From Marinifaba aquimaris (GTDB lineage Bacteria > Pseudomonadota > Gammaproteobacteria > Enterobacterales > Alteromonadaceae), in NCBI RefSeq assembly GCF_013328345.1, contig NZ_JABULX010000006.1, positions 94,669 through 158,668 on the forward strand: DNA of 64,000 nt. Direction: 5' to 3'. Below the pieces are notes generated by a model, which was not told where the DNA came from, did not search any database, and saw only the letters and a list, made by a program, of their open reading frames with translations. A program made the position numbers and the translations under genes. Of this stretch, positions 1-10,000 are shown one piece after another (position 1 is the stretch's first letter; each line of letters begins with the position of its first letter).

Positions 1-1374
1 TTGCTGCGCCAGCTCTACTCTAAACATCGAAAGCGCAATAGGGTTAACATTGACCAACTGTACTTTTTTTATCACCTCGGCAAGCAAAGAGGCATGCTTT
101 GCAAGAAAGCTAAACAAATCGCTCTCTTTATTTACTTGTTGAGACTCCAGCAGGGTTTTCACCTCGCTCCAATCACTTTTGATTAGTCCCACAGGAGACT
201 TGTCAAATAGCAACCTAAATTCTTCATGTTGACTCTCCAAGTCCCTTTTGATTTGCAAGCTATTAGTCAAATCAATTGCAGTAAAAATAAAAGCTTTGTC
301 AGGTGTTTCTATTTGATTGATTTGAATTTGAAATAGGCTTGAAGGATGTTTTTTTGGTGATGCATCAATACTTTGCACATTTGATTGGTTCATCAGTTGT
401 TGGAACTTCTGATGATCCGTATTTAAGAACAATTCATGCAACTGAGTGCCAATTAATAAAGTCTCATCTTCAGTGCCAAAATAGATATGCACACTATCAT
501 TAGCAGCTTGAATAAAACCGTTACTATCAGTTTGAAATACTGCAAAAGGCAAAGCATTAAATCTTTGTTTGTATGATTGCTCTGTATCTTCATAAAGCTG
601 CTTAAATTGCTCTGATTGCTTTTTATACTCATTGACTCGCTTGGATATAGCGCCAAATAACGAGTGGTTTTGATCTTTCAAGTTAAGTTGGTTAAGTAAT
701 AGCGCAATAGGTTTTTGAAAGTTCTTATTGATAGCAAAAAACCAAAAAGACAAAACTAATAATGCACCAAAAAATAAAAGTAGCGATAAACGCCAAGTAA
801 CCCTTTTTGCAGCTAATTTAGCATTGGCATAATCGGGAACAAGTAACAAATAACTCAATCGCTCTGGTGCTAAATTTATTGGCGTAATGGATACGGCTAT
901 TTCAGAAGCACCTTTTAGCACCTGTTGTATGGATTGATTAGTCATCAGCTCTGAAGGTTTGAGGTTAGCCTTGCTCCTGTTATCAAAATACACCACTTGG
1001 GATTGCCCTTGAGAACGAGCTGATTTGAGTGCACTAAAGACCATCTGCTCTAGTCCTAACTGGGCAACAAGTTGGCCATTTAAATTACTGTCGGTTGATG
1101 CAATTACCTGTAAATGCCTATCAAATAACAGTGCTTTTTTAAAATGTCCTTGCGGTAAATAAGTGTGTGTAAGTTGTTTGAAGCTATTTTGAAAGTCAGG
1201 CCCTGAGCGGCCGCTAAGAGTCAACTCTAGCTGCTGAGTAAACTGAACATTGCTTTGGTTAGAAGCAGTTGTATAGGCTTTGGTGTAGTATAAATGGCTG
1301 ATTACCAGTGACAATAAAATCACCAGCGCCCAAAAACTGACAGCCATCATTCTCACTTTATTTGCTAGTAACAT
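1..1374 (-). CDS. membrane PAS-domain sensor protein (3' part cut off by window edge)
   Basis: An open frame of 458 codons runs from an ATG at 1374 to the window edge with no stop, so the C-terminal output domain is missing. A membrane segment lies near residues 9-28. A periplasmic region of about 170 residues follows, then a second membrane segment (about 200-218, LLFFGALLVLSFWFFAI). A PAS domain follows (about 275-385; ALPFAVFQTDSNGFIQAAN), then the start of a second PAS domain (FDKSPVGLI ... NVNPIALSMF). Such proteins usually end in a histidine kinase, GGDEF or EAL domain; which one applies here is not visible. It is divergent from the broken solute-binding gene at 1639. Only the open frame and domain order are seen directly; the signalling role is inferred. 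Confidence 0.8.
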   Translation of the reverse strand, partial: MLLANKVRMMAVSFWALVILLSLVISHLYYTKAYTTASNQSNVQFTQQLELTLSGRSGPDFQNSFKQLTHTYLPQGHFKKALLFDRHLQVIASTDSNLNGQLVAQLGLEQMVFSALKSARSQGQSQVVYFDNRSKANLKPSELMTNQSIQQVLKGASEIAVSITPINLAPERLSYLLLVPDYANAKLAAKRVTWRLSLLLFFGALLVLSFWFFAINKNFQKPIALLLNQLNLKDQNHSLFGAISKRVNEYKKQSEQFKQLYEDTEQSYKQRFNALPFAVFQTDSNGFIQAANDSVHIYFGTEDETLLIGTQLHELFLNTDHQKFQQLMNQSNVQSIDASPKKHPSSLFQIQINQIETPDKAFIFTAIDLTNSLQIKRDLESQHEEFRLLFDKSPVGLIKSDWSEVKTLLESQQVNKESDLFSFLAKHASLLAEVIKKVQLVNVNPIALSMFRVELAQQ

Positions 1375-1638
1375 TCCTTAGCCTCTAGCGATTCAAAACT
1401 CAACCCAATAACACCGAATCCTTCGTGCGGTTGGTTTCAAACTTAAAATAGATTTTCCTTATTACCAGTAAGCATAGCTAACTCTGGCATTTTTTTAGTG
1501 CTAACCAATAAGATGAGTAGATTAATTTGCAAAAGAGTATTTCATCTGCTGTGATTGTCTCGATAGGTATCTGAATTCAATACAAAATTATTATTAATCA
1601 AATTACGTAAATCGATACATTTTTTATGAAGGTCCATA

Positions 1639-2297
1639 ATGTTTTATCGCCAGATTGCAAGCAAAGTCGTATTGTTAAGTTTAATCTGTATATTTACAGC
1701 TAAAGCCGAAACAACTCCCATACAAGCGATTTACAGTAAACAACAAACGGCCCCCATATTACTAAGAGATCACAACTATCAAATCTATTCAGGATGGTTG
1801 TTAGATGTCTACCAAGCCATTGCCTTTGATGCCGCAATTCAAATCAACTTTTTGCAACTCAATCGCAATAATATTGAAAAAGAGCTACTTGCTAACGGAG
1901 CGAGTTTTTACTGCACAGCCAACCCTAAATGGTTTAATTCTAATGGCATTACTTGGTCACAAGCCATTTTAACCTCTCCCGATATCATTTTAAGTCGTGT
2001 TAAACTTAATAAAATTGCAGATTTAAAGTCGATCAAAGAAATAGCATGTCGACTCGCGCCAATTTGGCAAAATTTGATCAAGCAAAAGTAGATGGCGTGA
2101 TCACAGGTAAAATCCAGGCCCAATATTTAACATTACTCGAGCGCTACGACGTATTGGAGGTTAATCGGAAGAAATACTACTGTGCACTTTCTCTGGCAAT
2201 GCCCAGCGCACTAAAAACGAAAATACAGGCCAGTATCGATAAGTTGAATAAGGCTAACCATTTTGAAAAATTGTTAACCAAATACATCAAACATTAG
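1639..2297 (+). pseudogene. periplasmic solute-binding protein family 3, frameshifted
   Basis: The first frame starts at 1639 after an AAGG ribosome site and encodes a signal peptide (MFYRQIASKVVLLSLICIF) and the first lobe of an SBP_bac_3-like protein, stopping at 2091. The rest of the fold (STRANLAKFDQAKVDGVITG to TKYIKH) continues in another frame from about 2046 to 2297. The two frames join near 2044-2047, straight after the hinge-like segment LKSIKEIAC. The summed length of about 219 residues is shorter than the 259-residue relative at 20283, so an internal deletion probably accompanied the shift. It overlaps the arsJ stop by about 4 bases, convergently. A sequencing error alone would not explain the missing residues. 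Confidence 0.75.
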
Positions 2298-3496
2298 TCT
2301 TTTTTTGGCAAAGCAATTGAACAAACAGCGCTAGCGGTTAGTAAAATCACAGCGCCCCAAAGGCAAGCCGCAAAACCGTAAACTTGAAACAAATAGCCTG
2401 ATAATAAAGTCCCTAATAATCGTCCTGCCGCATTCGCCATGTAATAAAAACCAACATCTAATGACGTCCCATCTTTGTCGGCATACTTAACAATCAAGTA
2501 TGAATGCAAAGATGAATTCACCGCAAAAACGACACCAAAGACCATCAAGCCAATCAGTAATGTCCATTCAATGCTCACTTGGTAATGAATGAGCAAGGCT
2601 AATACTAAAGTCGTCAGGGTTAAATTGATGACCCAAAAAAGTGCTTGGTTAATGTTTAACTGTGAACTGATTTGAGTCAGTTTAGGTGCAACCCCCTGAA
2701 CGATGCCATAACCAATAACCCATGAAGCGATATAGGCACCTACTTGCCAATGCTGCCAACTGAACACTGATGCCAAATACAAGGGTAAAGCGATGACAAA
2801 CCAAATATCTCTAGCAGCAAATAAACAGAGCCGCGCAGCAGATAAGTAATTGATCTCACGACTTTTAGCAAATAACTGGTTAAATTTAGGTTTCTTTTTC
2901 GCTTTTCCTAAGTCGTCCTGTAGACCGTATAGACTGAAAGCAAAAACCACGAGTAGCGCCCCAGCCATAATAGCTAACGCGAGCTGAAATCCAAACCAAG
3001 ACAGTAATGCGCCACCTAAGAAAAAGCCCGCTCCTTTGAGCGCATTTTTCGAACCAGTTAAGATAGCTACCCAGCGATACAGCTGAGAATCTGCGTTGCC
3101 TTTATCCTTAACGAGCCCTTTGATACTGCTCTTTGCACTCATTTTATTAAGGTCTTTCGCAATACCAGATAACGCTTGGGCGAACATTACATAAGGAACA
3201 ATCAAAAACTCACTGGGCACTGCCAGCATAGCCAATGCAATCACTTGCAAAGCAAGTCCAATATTCATGGTTTTGTTTAAACCAATACGCGCACCTAGCC
3301 AACCACCCACTAAATTAGTTACGATGCCAAAAAACTCGTAGAACAAAAACAAAGACGCAATCTCTAAGCCGCCATAACCGAGCTGATAGAAATGCAAAAC
3401 GACCAGCATACGAAGTGCACCATCGGTCAACGTAAATGCCCAATAGTTACCTGTAACAATTAAGTACTGCTTAACGGCTTGAGAGAGGTTCTTCAT
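2294..3496 (-). CDS. arsJ: ArsJ, MFS exporter of 1-arseno-3-phosphoglycerate
   Basis: About 400 residues with 11-12 hydrophobic segments and the opening NYWAFTLTDGALRMLVVLHF that I recognise from ArsJ. The family exports 1-arseno-3-phosphoglycerate made by an arsenate-tolerant GAPDH, giving arsenate resistance without reduction. The gene directly follows such a GAPDH gene, which follows arsR, so the order arsR-gapdh-arsJ supports the call. An ATG at 3496 gives MKNLSQ; a TTG at 3502 lies immediately after the GAPDH stop and is also possible, so the two genes are essentially fused in translation. The last gene of the operon; its 3' end overlaps the solute-binding pseudogene. Confidence 0.88.
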   Translation of the reverse strand: MKNLSQAVKQYLIVTGNYWAFTLTDGALRMLVVLHFYQLGYGGLEIASLFLFYEFFGIVTNLVGGWLGARIGLNKTMNIGLALQVIALAMLAVPSEFLIVPYVMFAQALSGIAKDLNKMSAKSSIKGLVKDKGNADSQLYRWVAILTGSKNALKGAGFFLGGALLSWFGFQLALAIMAGALLVVFAFSLYGLQDDLGKAKKKPKFNQLFAKSREINYLSAARLCLFAARDIWFVIALPLYLASVFSWQHWQVGAYIASWVIGYGIVQGVAPKLTQISSQLNINQALFWVINLTLTTLVLALLIHYQVSIEWTLLIGLMVFGVVFAVNSSLHSYLIVKYADKDGTSLDVGFYYMANAAGRLLGTLLSGYLFQVYGFAACLWGAVILLTASAVCSIALPKKD

Positions 3497-3502
3497 TTTC
3501 AA

Positions 3503-4501
3503 TTACAGAGATTTCGCTACTTTTAACATCAATTCAGCAGTGCGATTTGCATAACCCCACTCGTTATCGTACCAAAGGTACAGTTTTACTTGAGTGTTAT
3601 TAATTACCATCGTCGATAACGCATCGACCACAGATGAACGCGGATCAGTTTTGTAGTCAATTGACACTAAAGGTCGAGTTTCAAAACCCAAAATGTCTTT
3701 TAATTCATTTTCTGAAGCTTGTTTTAATAGCTGGTTAACTTCTTCAACCGTTGTAGCTCGCTCTACCTCAAACACACAATCAGTAATTGATGCATTGGTC
3801 AGTGGTACGCGAATAGCATGACCATTTAAACGACCTTTTAAATCAGGGAAAATATGAGTAATAGCGGTTGCAGAGCCTGTTGTCGTTGGGATTAAACTTG
3901 TACCGCATGAACGTGCACGACGCAGATCTTTATGTGGCGCATCAATAATAGTTTGGGTATTAGTAATATCGTGAATGGTCGTCATCGAACCGTGTTTAAT
4001 GCCAAGCTTTTCGTGGATGACTTTAACCACTGGAGCCAAACAATTTGTAGTACATGAAGCAGCTGTGACAAGAGGCTGATCAACGTATAATTCATCGTTA
4101 ACCCCCATCACAATATTAAGCACGCCTTCTTCTTTTACCGGTGCAGTAACAACCACTTTTTTAACACCTTGAGCAAGGTACTTTTCAAGTTCTGTTTTTT
4201 TATTTTTTTTACCCGATGCTTCAATCACAATATCGCAGTCAGACCAGTCAACATCTTCAATGCTAGATGCTTGCTCAAAAGCAATGACATCATTATTTAT
4301 GACAATTGAATCTTGCTCAAAATGGGCTTGGTGGTGCCATTTACCATGTACAGAATCAAAATTAAGTAGATGAGCAAAACATTCAGCATTTCCACCGGGG
4401 TCGTTTATTTTGATAAATTGAATGTCTTGATTGCCGTAAGCGGCACGAAAAGTGAGCCGGCCCATACGGCCGAACCCATTAATTCCCACTTTAATTGTCA
4501 T
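3503..4501 (-). CDS. glyceraldehyde-3-phosphate dehydrogenase, arsenate operon paralogue
   Basis: 332 residues, full length for type I GAPDH. The NAD-binding start [12 protein letters not shown], the catalytic ASCTTNC motif near residue 149 and the C-terminal [11 protein letters not shown] are all present. In arsR-gapdh-arsJ operons this enzyme makes 1-arseno-3-phosphoglycerate from arsenate and glyceraldehyde 3-phosphate, and ArsJ then exports it. The start ATG is preceded by AGGAG in the 24-base gap after arsR, and the stop touches arsJ. It is probably a dedicated resistance paralogue rather than the housekeeping glycolytic copy; that is inferred from context only. Confidence 0.9.
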   Translation of the reverse strand: MTIKVGINGFGRMGRLTFRAAYGNQDIQFIKINDPGGNAECFAHLLNFDSVHGKWHHQAHFEQDSIVINNDVIAFEQASSIEDVDWSDCDIVIEASGKKNKKTELEKYLAQGVKKVVVTAPVKEEGVLNIVMGVNDELYVDQPLVTAASCTTNCLAPVVKVIHEKLGIKHGSMTTIHDITNTQTIIDAPHKDLRRARSCGTSLIPTTTGSATAITHIFPDLKGRLNGHAIRVPLTNASITDCVFEVERATTVEEVNQLLKQASENELKDILGFETRPLVSIDYKTDPRSSVVDALSTMVINNTQVKLYLWYDNEWGYANRTAELMLKVAKSL

Positions 4502-4525
4502 GAGTTGCTCCTGTTGCTAGTCAAT

Positions 4526-4849
4526 CTAGCAACAAACAGCGGCTTGCTCCAAACGACTAGTCAAAGTGTTAATAGTGTCTTGGTTTGCCTCTGCGGCAAG
4601 TTCGATAACTTGTTTTTGCCATGGTGCTAGGTCATCAGATAAACGGTAATAAACCCACTGACCTTTTCTCTCGTGGGCTAATACGTTATCTCTCAAAATT
4701 GATAAATGACGAGATACCATAGGTTGGCTTAATTGCAATGCGGATGTTAATTCACATACGCACAATTCAGCCTTAGCAGTTAATAACAAAACGATTTGTA
4801 AACGCGTTTCATCATTAAGTGCTTTAAATAGCTTGATTGATGCATCCAT
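4526..4849 (-). CDS. arsR: ArsR-family arsenic-responsive repressor
   Basis: About 107 residues with a winged helix-turn-helix (LSQPMVSRHLSILRDNVL). The metalloid-binding stretch ELCVCEL lies at the start of the DNA-binding helix region, the classic Cys-Val-Cys position of As(III)-sensing ArsR. Two more cysteines end the protein (AAVCC). The ATG at 4849 follows an AAGG box; a TTG at 4852 is in frame just before it. It heads the gapdh-arsJ operon, and a repeat element lies in the promoter upstream (4874-4897). Expected role: repress the operon until arsenite binds. Confidence 0.9.
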   Translation of the reverse strand: MDASIKLFKALNDETRLQIVLLLTAKAELCVCELTSALQLSQPMVSRHLSILRDNVLAHERKGQWVYYRLSDDLAPWQKQVIELAAEANQDTINTLTSRLEQAAVCC

Positions 4850-4873
4850 CAACTTACCCTTATATTACCCAAA

Positions 4874-4897
4874 CCATATATGATAATCCATATATTA
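4874..4897 (-). promoter_or_regulatory. putative ArsR operator/promoter of the arsR-gapdh-arsJ operon
   Basis: On the minus strand, two copies of ATATATGG lie 14 bases apart just upstream of arsR, overlapping the lpxH stop codon. A possible -10 (TAATAT) follows at about 4861-4866. The arrangement resembles the element before the ACR3 gene at 50237-50258. Operator function is inferred. Confidence 0.5.
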
Positions 4898-5632
4898 GCT
4901 TTCTAATTTTGGTAAAGTTAAGCTAAACAATTGAAAGCCATCTTGGCTCAATTCTAAATAGCTACCTTGTTCGTACCAATCTCCCAATACGATGCGTGTT
5001 CCTCTAGCTGAGCTTCTTGCATTATTGTGGATTTTGGGTTTGTGAGTATGGCCGTGTATCAATAAATCAACCTGCCAAGCATCCATAGCATCTGACACAG
5101 TATCAAGGTTTACATCCAAAATATTTTGGTCAGCCATTTGCTGTTTTTCTTTACTTGATGCTCTGAGCTTTTGGGCAATTTTCAATCGCCAACTCAACGG
5201 CAAAGCACGAAGGACAAATAAAGTAAGCGGGTGCTGAATAACCTTTCGATATCTTTGATAGTCGACATCATCGGTACAAAAAGCATCACCGTGCGCCAAT
5301 AAAATCCGATCTTGGTATAAGTTTACAATAGTCGGATCTGACAAAAACTGCATACCTGTTTCTTTACAGAAAGTTTGACCCAGCGCAAAGTCTCTATTAC
5401 CAGGCATGAAATAAATCGTTAACCCAGCCTCACTGGCCTGCTTAATGCGCGATTTCACCGGTATTAACCAATCTGAAGTATCATCATCACCAATCCAAAA
5501 ACTGAAAAAATCACCGAGGATAAATAGCGCCTCAGCCTCAGCTTGAATATCGGCTAAAAAATCAAAAAATGCCTGCGTCATATCAGGGCGATTTTCTGCA
5601 AGATGTAGATCGGAAATAAAATAATAAGCCAT
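4895..5632 (-). CDS. lpxH: UDP-2,3-diacylglucosamine diphosphatase LpxH
   Basis: About 245 residues of the calcineurin-like phosphoesterase fold. All metal-binding motifs are visible in order: ISDLHL near the N-terminus, GDFFSFWIGDD, GNRDF, AHGDAFCTDD and HGHTHKP near residue 195. LpxH hydrolyses UDP-2,3-diacylglucosamine to lipid X in lipid A synthesis, at the inner face of the cytoplasmic membrane. The ATG at 5632 (MAYYFISDLHL) fits the family; an in-frame TTG lies four codons upstream. It follows ppiB on the same strand, a common neighbourhood with cysS in gammaproteobacteria, but a hairpin terminator separates the two. Confidence 0.95.
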   Translation of the reverse strand: MAYYFISDLHLAENRPDMTQAFFDFLADIQAEAEALFILGDFFSFWIGDDDTSDWLIPVKSRIKQASEAGLTIYFMPGNRDFALGQTFCKETGMQFLSDPTIVNLYQDRILLAHGDAFCTDDVDYQRYRKVIQHPLTLFVLRALPLSWRLKIAQKLRASSKEKQQMADQNILDVNLDTVSDAMDAWQVDLLIHGHTHKPKIHNNARSSARGTRIVLGDWYEQGSYLELSQDGFQLFSLTLPKLES

Positions 5633-5644
5633 TTCAAATACCAA

Positions 5645-5666
5645 AAAGCGAGCCTAAGCTCGCTTT
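5645..5666 (-). terminator. hairpin terminator after ppiB
   Basis: A perfect 9-bp stem (AAAGCGAGC / GCTCGCTTT) with a 4-base loop, followed on the minus strand by a T run. It ends only 12 bases before the lpxH ATG, so it could also attenuate read-through into lpxH. Confidence 0.75.
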
Positions 5667-5689
5667 ACATTACAACAATCTGAAACTGC

Positions 5690-6184
5690 TTACTCAGCAA
5701 CAGTGACTTTTTCAATAATCACTTCATCAACAGGTACATCTTGGTGGTAGCCATAGTTACCTGTTTGAACTGCTTCGATTTTTTCTACCACGTCCATACC
5801 GTTAGCCACTTTACCAAATACTGCATAACCCCAACCATCAGCAGTTTCACTGCGGAAGTTTAAGAAATCATTTTTAGCTGTATTGATAAAAAACTGTGCA
5901 CTTGCAGAATGAGGGTCCATCGTACGAGCCATAGCTAACGTACCAATCTCATTTTTTAAACCATTGTTAGCTTCGTTTTTGATCGGTTCACGTGTATCTT
6001 TTTCTAACATACCTGATTCCATGCCACCACCTTGGATCATGAAACCTTTGATAACGCGGTGGAAGATAACACCTTCGTAAAAACCGTCTTTACAGTATTG
6101 TAAGAAGTTTGCTGCTGAAATAGGTGCATTATCAAAATCTAATTCAATCTCGATGTCGCCAAAATTTGTGCTAAAAGTGATCAT
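5690..6184 (-). CDS. ppiB: cytoplasmic peptidyl-prolyl cis-trans isomerase (cyclophilin PpiB)
   Basis: 164 residues, the normal length of bacterial PpiB. Cyclophilin signatures are visible: [31 protein letters not shown] and [13 protein letters not shown]. The enzyme catalyses proline isomerisation during folding in the cytoplasm; no signal peptide is present. The frame is open for 22 codons further upstream, but the ATG at 6184 ([16 protein letters not shown]) matches the family start. It is divergent from cysS, with a 149-base shared promoter region. Confidence 0.95.
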   Translation of the reverse strand: MITFSTNFGDIEIELDFDNAPISAANFLQYCKDGFYEGVIFHRVIKGFMIQGGGMESGMLEKDTREPIKNEANNGLKNEIGTLAMARTMDPHSASAQFFINTAKNDFLNFRSETADGWGYAVFGKVANGMDVVEKIEAVQTGNYGYHQDVPVDEVIIEKVTVAE

Positions 6185-6333
6185 TTTCGTTTCTCTTTGG
6201 TAAACGTTAAATAAGATAGGTGTAAAAATACCTATTCTAAAACAAGCCATCGCTCGATAAAAGCAAGACGTAACAATAACGACTTGTTAGAATAGAGCAA
6301 ATTTGTCAATCAAACAGCACCGAAGAAAAAAGC

Positions 6334-7716
6334 ATGTTGCAAATATACAATACACTGGCCCGAGAAAAACAAGTATTTAAACCAATTGAAGAGAATAAAG
6401 TTGGTTTATACGTCTGCGGGATCACTGTTTATGACCTAAGTCATATTGGTCATGCGCGCACTTACATAAGCTTTGACAATATGGTTCGCTACCTGCGTTT
6501 TAGCGGCTATGAAGTGACTTATGTCAGAAACATCACAGATGTCGATGATAAAATCATTAAACGCGCAATCGAAAATAAAGAAACCTGTGCCGAATTAACT
6601 GAGCGCACTATTGCTATGATGCACGAAGACTTTGCCGCATTAAACATGCTACCTGCAGATGTCGAGCCTCGTGTTACAACACATATGCAAGAAATTATCG
6701 ATATGGTCGCACAACTCGTTGACAAGGGTCATGCCTATGTAGCCGATAACGGCGATGTACTATTTGACGTTTCAAGCTACCCTGACTACGGCAAGCTAAG
6801 CGGCCAAGATTTAGAGCAATTACAAGCTGGTGCTCGTGTTGATGTTGAAGAGTCAAAACGCAACCCACTTGATTTTGTTTTGTGGAAAATGGCAAAACCA
6901 GGTGAACCTAGCTGGACTTCACCTTGGGGAGAAGGCCGTCCAGGTTGGCATATAGAATGTTCGGCAATGAACAAAAAAGTACTAGGCAGTCACTTTGATA
7001 TCCACGGAGGGGGCTCTGATTTAACCTTCCCTCATCATGAAAATGAAATTGCGCAAAGCTGTTGTGCACATAAAACCAACTATGTGAACTACTGGATGCA
7101 TTCAGGCATGGTACAAGTTGACCAAGTTAAGATGTCTAAATCACTGGGTAATTTCTTTACGGTTAGAGATGTATTAGCCAAATATGATGCAGAAACGGTT
7201 CGCTATTTCCTTATATCAGGCCATTATCGCAGTCAGCTCAATTACTCGACAGAGAATTTAGATCAAGCACATGCAGCACTTGAACGTATTTATACCTCAC
7301 TGCGTGATTTAACAATTCCTACAATTGAGCTTGATAAAGAAAATGAGTATGTAGCGCGTTTTTGCCAAGCAATGGATGACGATTTCAATACGCCGGAAGC
7401 GTTAGCCGTTATTTTCGAGCTGACTAAGGCCATCAACCGAGAAAAAGCTAATAACTTGGAAAAAGCGGCAGAGCTTGCCGCTATTTTAAAAGGCTTAGGC
7501 GAGATATTAGGTGTATTACAATTAGACCCAGACAGCTTCTTACAAGGTGATGAATCTGATGAAGAAGTAGCTGAAATTGAACGTTTAATTGAAATGCGTA
7601 CCCAAGCGCGTAAAGACAAAAACTGGGCAGTAGCAGATGAAGTAAGAGATAAACTCAACGAGATGGGGATAATTCTTGAAGAAAGTGCAACAGGTACCAG
7701 CTGGCGCAGAAAATAA
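6334..7716 (+). CDS. cysS: cysteinyl-tRNA synthetase
   Basis: 460 residues, full length. Class I synthetase signatures are present: [17 protein letters not shown] (HIGH motif and the first zinc ligand), GWHIECSAM, a [18 protein letters not shown] zinc-site region and KMSKSLGNF (KMSK loop). It charges tRNA-Cys with cysteine in the cytoplasm. Divergent from ppiB; followed by a very strong bidirectional terminator. An essential housekeeping gene with no oddities. Confidence 0.98.
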   Translation: MLQIYNTLAREKQVFKPIEENKVGLYVCGITVYDLSHIGHARTYISFDNMVRYLRFSGYEVTYVRNITDVDDKIIKRAIENKETCAELTERTIAMMHEDFAALNMLPADVEPRVTTHMQEIIDMVAQLVDKGHAYVADNGDVLFDVSSYPDYGKLSGQDLEQLQAGARVDVEESKRNPLDFVLWKMAKPGEPSWTSPWGEGRPGWHIECSAMNKKVLGSHFDIHGGGSDLTFPHHENEIAQSCCAHKTNYVNYWMHSGMVQVDQVKMSKSLGNFFTVRDVLAKYDAETVRYFLISGHYRSQLNYSTENLDQAHAALERIYTSLRDLTIPTIELDKENEYVARFCQAMDDDFNTPEALAVIFELTKAINREKANNLEKAAELAAILKGLGEILGVLQLDPDSFLQGDESDEEVAEIERLIEMRTQARKDKNWAVADEVRDKLNEMGIILEESATGTSWRRK

Positions 7717-7732
7717 GTAATCTTTGATAGAT

Positions 7733-7764
7733 AAAAAAAGCGAGTATGGGTACTCGCTTTTTTT
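7733..7764. terminator. bidirectional terminator between cysS and a small membrane gene
   Basis: A perfect 14-bp stem (AAAAAAAGCGAGTA / TACTCGCTTTTTTT) with a TGGG loop. T runs on both strands suit it to end both cysS (+) and the convergent gene at 7773 (-). Confidence 0.9.
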
Positions 7765-7772
7765 ATGTCCTG

Positions 7773-7994
7773 TTAATCAGGACTCATTTCATTAACCGCT
7801 TCATCAACTCGCCAAGCGCCCTCTGCAAGCTCAGGAACCGTCTTTAAAATATGGGTAAACGCATAAAGTAATACACCATGATGAGCACCAATAACACTTT
7901 CTTCCCACGTTAACCACGTTTCGTAGCCCGCTGTACATAACAAAACAAAACCAACGAGAAAAGTAAAAATGGGAGAGTGGAGAAAACGCAGCAT
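7773..7994 (-). CDS. small hypothetical membrane protein
   Basis: 73 residues. One clear N-terminal membrane segment (FTFLVGFVLLCTAGYETWLTW) is followed by a short soluble tail rich in Glu/Ala. I do not recognise the family. It is supported by its position between two strong terminators and by an ATG start, and it lies downstream of the chemoreceptor gene on the same strand, though a hairpin separates them. Function unknown. Confidence 0.6.
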   Translation of the reverse strand: MLRFLHSPIFTFLVGFVLLCTAGYETWLTWEESVIGAHHGVLLYAFTHILKTVPELAEGAWRVDEAVNEMSPD

Positions 7995-8028
7995 TGATTA
8001 ACCTTAACTATATGAATTACAAAGACAA

Positions 8029-8053
8029 AAAAGCCGACATAACGTCGGCTTTT
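8029..8053 (-). terminator. terminator of the chemoreceptor gene
   Basis: A 10-bp stem (AAAAGCCGAC / GTCGGCTTTT) with a 5-base loop and a T run on the minus strand, 24 bases after the stop of the gene at 8077. Confidence 0.8.
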
Positions 8054-8076
8054 CATCTTACTAAAATGTTTGCAGA

Positions 8077-9705
8077 TTAACTAATTTTAAAGTGAGACAT
8101 CATCTCTTCTAGGTTATCTGTTAACTCAACTAAAGCATGTGTCGAGTCTTTACCTGCACGCGCTACGTCTGCTGCCTCATGTGAGCTTTCTGCGATCATA
8201 TTAATTCGGCGAGAAATATCATCGCCCACTTGGCTTTGCTCGCTAGCTGCAGTTGCGATTTGATTATTCATATCAGTGATCGTGCTGAGAGCTTGAGCAA
8301 TTTGGTTTAAAGCTTGTGCTGCTTGTTGAGTCTGCTCAACTGTGCCTGCACTTGATTCTTTACTCATATCCATCGCATCTACACCGCGTTTAGAACCGCT
8401 TTGCAGGCGCTCAATCATATTTTGAATTTCTTCAGTACTGTCTTGCGTACGCTTAGCTAAACTGCGTACCTCATCAGCAACAACCGCGAAACCACGACCT
8501 TGCTCACCGGCACGAGCAGCTTCAATCGCCGCGTTTAATGCTAATAAGTTAGTTTGTTCGGCAATACCGCGAATTACATCTAACACAGATACGATATTAG
8601 CAACATCGCTACCTAAAGCGGTAATGACTTCACTCGCTTCATCAATTTGATTTGCTAAGCTTTCAATTGATGATACGGCACTATCAACAATAGCGTGTGC
8701 TCTTTCACCCTCTTTATCTGCATCTTGGGTAGCAGTTGCAGCAGAACCCGCACTTTCTGAGACGGTTTGTGATGAAGATGACATTTGCGTCATGGCTGTA
8801 GCAACCATATCGATTTCTAATTTTTGAACTTCGAACTTCTCATCAATTTCTGAGGTACGTTCGTCCGCGGCTTCAATTTCCTTGCGAAGGTGAGAAACTG
8901 AATTCGACACATTACTCATGATGTCTTGTAAAGATGCACGCATACGAACAGTCGAACCATAGATGGAGTCTTCTTCAGCAAATGTATCAACACTTTGTGT
9001 ATTGGTTAAATCACCCGATGCAACGGTTTTAACTAAGCTCAATACATCAGTCGGTTCGCCACCAAGTAGTTTTAACAGGCGAGAAGTCGCCATTAATAAA
9101 ATACCGCCTAGTACTATAGTTAAGAATAAACAGATGCCAATCTGCCAACGTGCAGAACTCCAAAAACGCGCTTCAACTTCATTGAAACCAATACCGTTAC
9201 CAACAAACCAACCCCATTCAGGTGTTCTGATTGCTACTGATAATTTGTTTTCAATAGAGTTATCGGCTTGCTTTTGTGTCCATTCGTATTCAGCAATACC
9301 CGAACGCTGTTTATTAACGGCATTGAGTAGAATTTTACCAACACTTTGGCCTTTACCATCTTTAAATTCGTGGAAGCTGGTACCATGAAGCTGGGGATCA
9401 TAAGGTGCAGCGACAAAATCTAAATTTTCATCGGCTACATATACATACTCGCCTTTTTTGTATTTGTTATTGCGCAGTATTTCTGTTGCCAGCTCTTTCG
9501 CGGCTTCTTGGGTCATTTTACCTTGAGCAGCATATTTTTCGATTTCAACAACAGCGTTATAAGTCGAGAGTAATAACTGCTCTACCCTAGCTTTGTTGTC
9601 ATTATTACTTGCAACTTTTAACGTAAATAAGCCTACAACCATTATTGCCAAAAATGAGGCTAAAATAAGGCCAACTAACAGGCCTACTTTTTTACGTAGT
9701 GTCAT
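8077..9705 (-). CDS. methyl-accepting chemotaxis protein with single Cache sensor
   Basis: 542 residues. A membrane segment lies at about 8-30, then a periplasmic Cache-type sensor (about 35-185; [20 protein letters not shown] and [12 protein letters not shown] are typical of sCache_2). A second membrane segment follows at about 188-210, then a HAMP-like linker and the signalling rod. The highly conserved tip ([20 protein letters not shown]) lies near residue 390. It relays ligand binding to CheA/CheW. No C-terminal CheR/CheB-binding pentapeptide is seen. Single gene with its own terminator. The ligand cannot be told from the sequence; many Cache sensors of this type bind small organic acids. 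Confidence 0.93.
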   Translation of the reverse strand: MTLRKKVGLLVGLILASFLAIMVVGLFTLKVASNNDNKARVEQLLLSTYNAVVEIEKYAAQGKMTQEAAKELATEILRNNKYKKGEYVYVADENLDFVAAPYDPQLHGTSFHEFKDGKGQSVGKILLNAVNKQRSGIAEYEWTQKQADNSIENKLSVAIRTPEWGWFVGNGIGFNEVEARFWSSARWQIGICLFLTIVLGGILLMATSRLLKLLGGEPTDVLSLVKTVASGDLTNTQSVDTFAEEDSIYGSTVRMRASLQDIMSNVSNSVSHLRKEIEAADERTSEIDEKFEVQKLEIDMVATAMTQMSSSSQTVSESAGSAATATQDADKEGERAHAIVDSAVSSIESLANQIDEASEVITALGSDVANIVSVLDVIRGIAEQTNLLALNAAIEAARAGEQGRGFAVVADEVRSLAKRTQDSTEEIQNMIERLQSGSKRGVDAMDMSKESSAGTVEQTQQAAQALNQIAQALSTITDMNNQIATAASEQSQVGDDISRRINMIAESSHEAADVARAGKDSTHALVELTDNLEEMMSHFKIS

Positions 9706-10000
9706 TCAAAATACCCCTAAATTAAGAGTGATTAGATCAGTTTGCTAAAAATTAGTTTAGCTCATATCTCTGTATTTATTAGCTTTTTAGAAAAAAAACC
9801 AAACGTACTTTTCTTCTATGAATTTACTTGAGCATAATCCCTTTAAATTTAACTTCGGCATCAAAGTCAAAAACTTGACCCCCATTGCTGATTAAAATTG
9901 TTAGCAATAAATGAACCAAGTTCCTATTAACCCCTAGATTAAAAAATTTATAATTAACTGGATAGCCCTAAATGACTGTAATATGTAACAAAAAGCATAT

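Noticed and set aside
6519..6974. Long open frames antisense to cysS
   Set aside because: They follow from codon use in cysS and carry no motif or ribosome site.
9745..9800. TAAA...GATA pattern before the chemoreceptor, like a sigma-28 flagellar promoter
   Set aside because: The spacing is 14, not 15, and only GATA of the -10 matches; too weak in AT-rich DNA.
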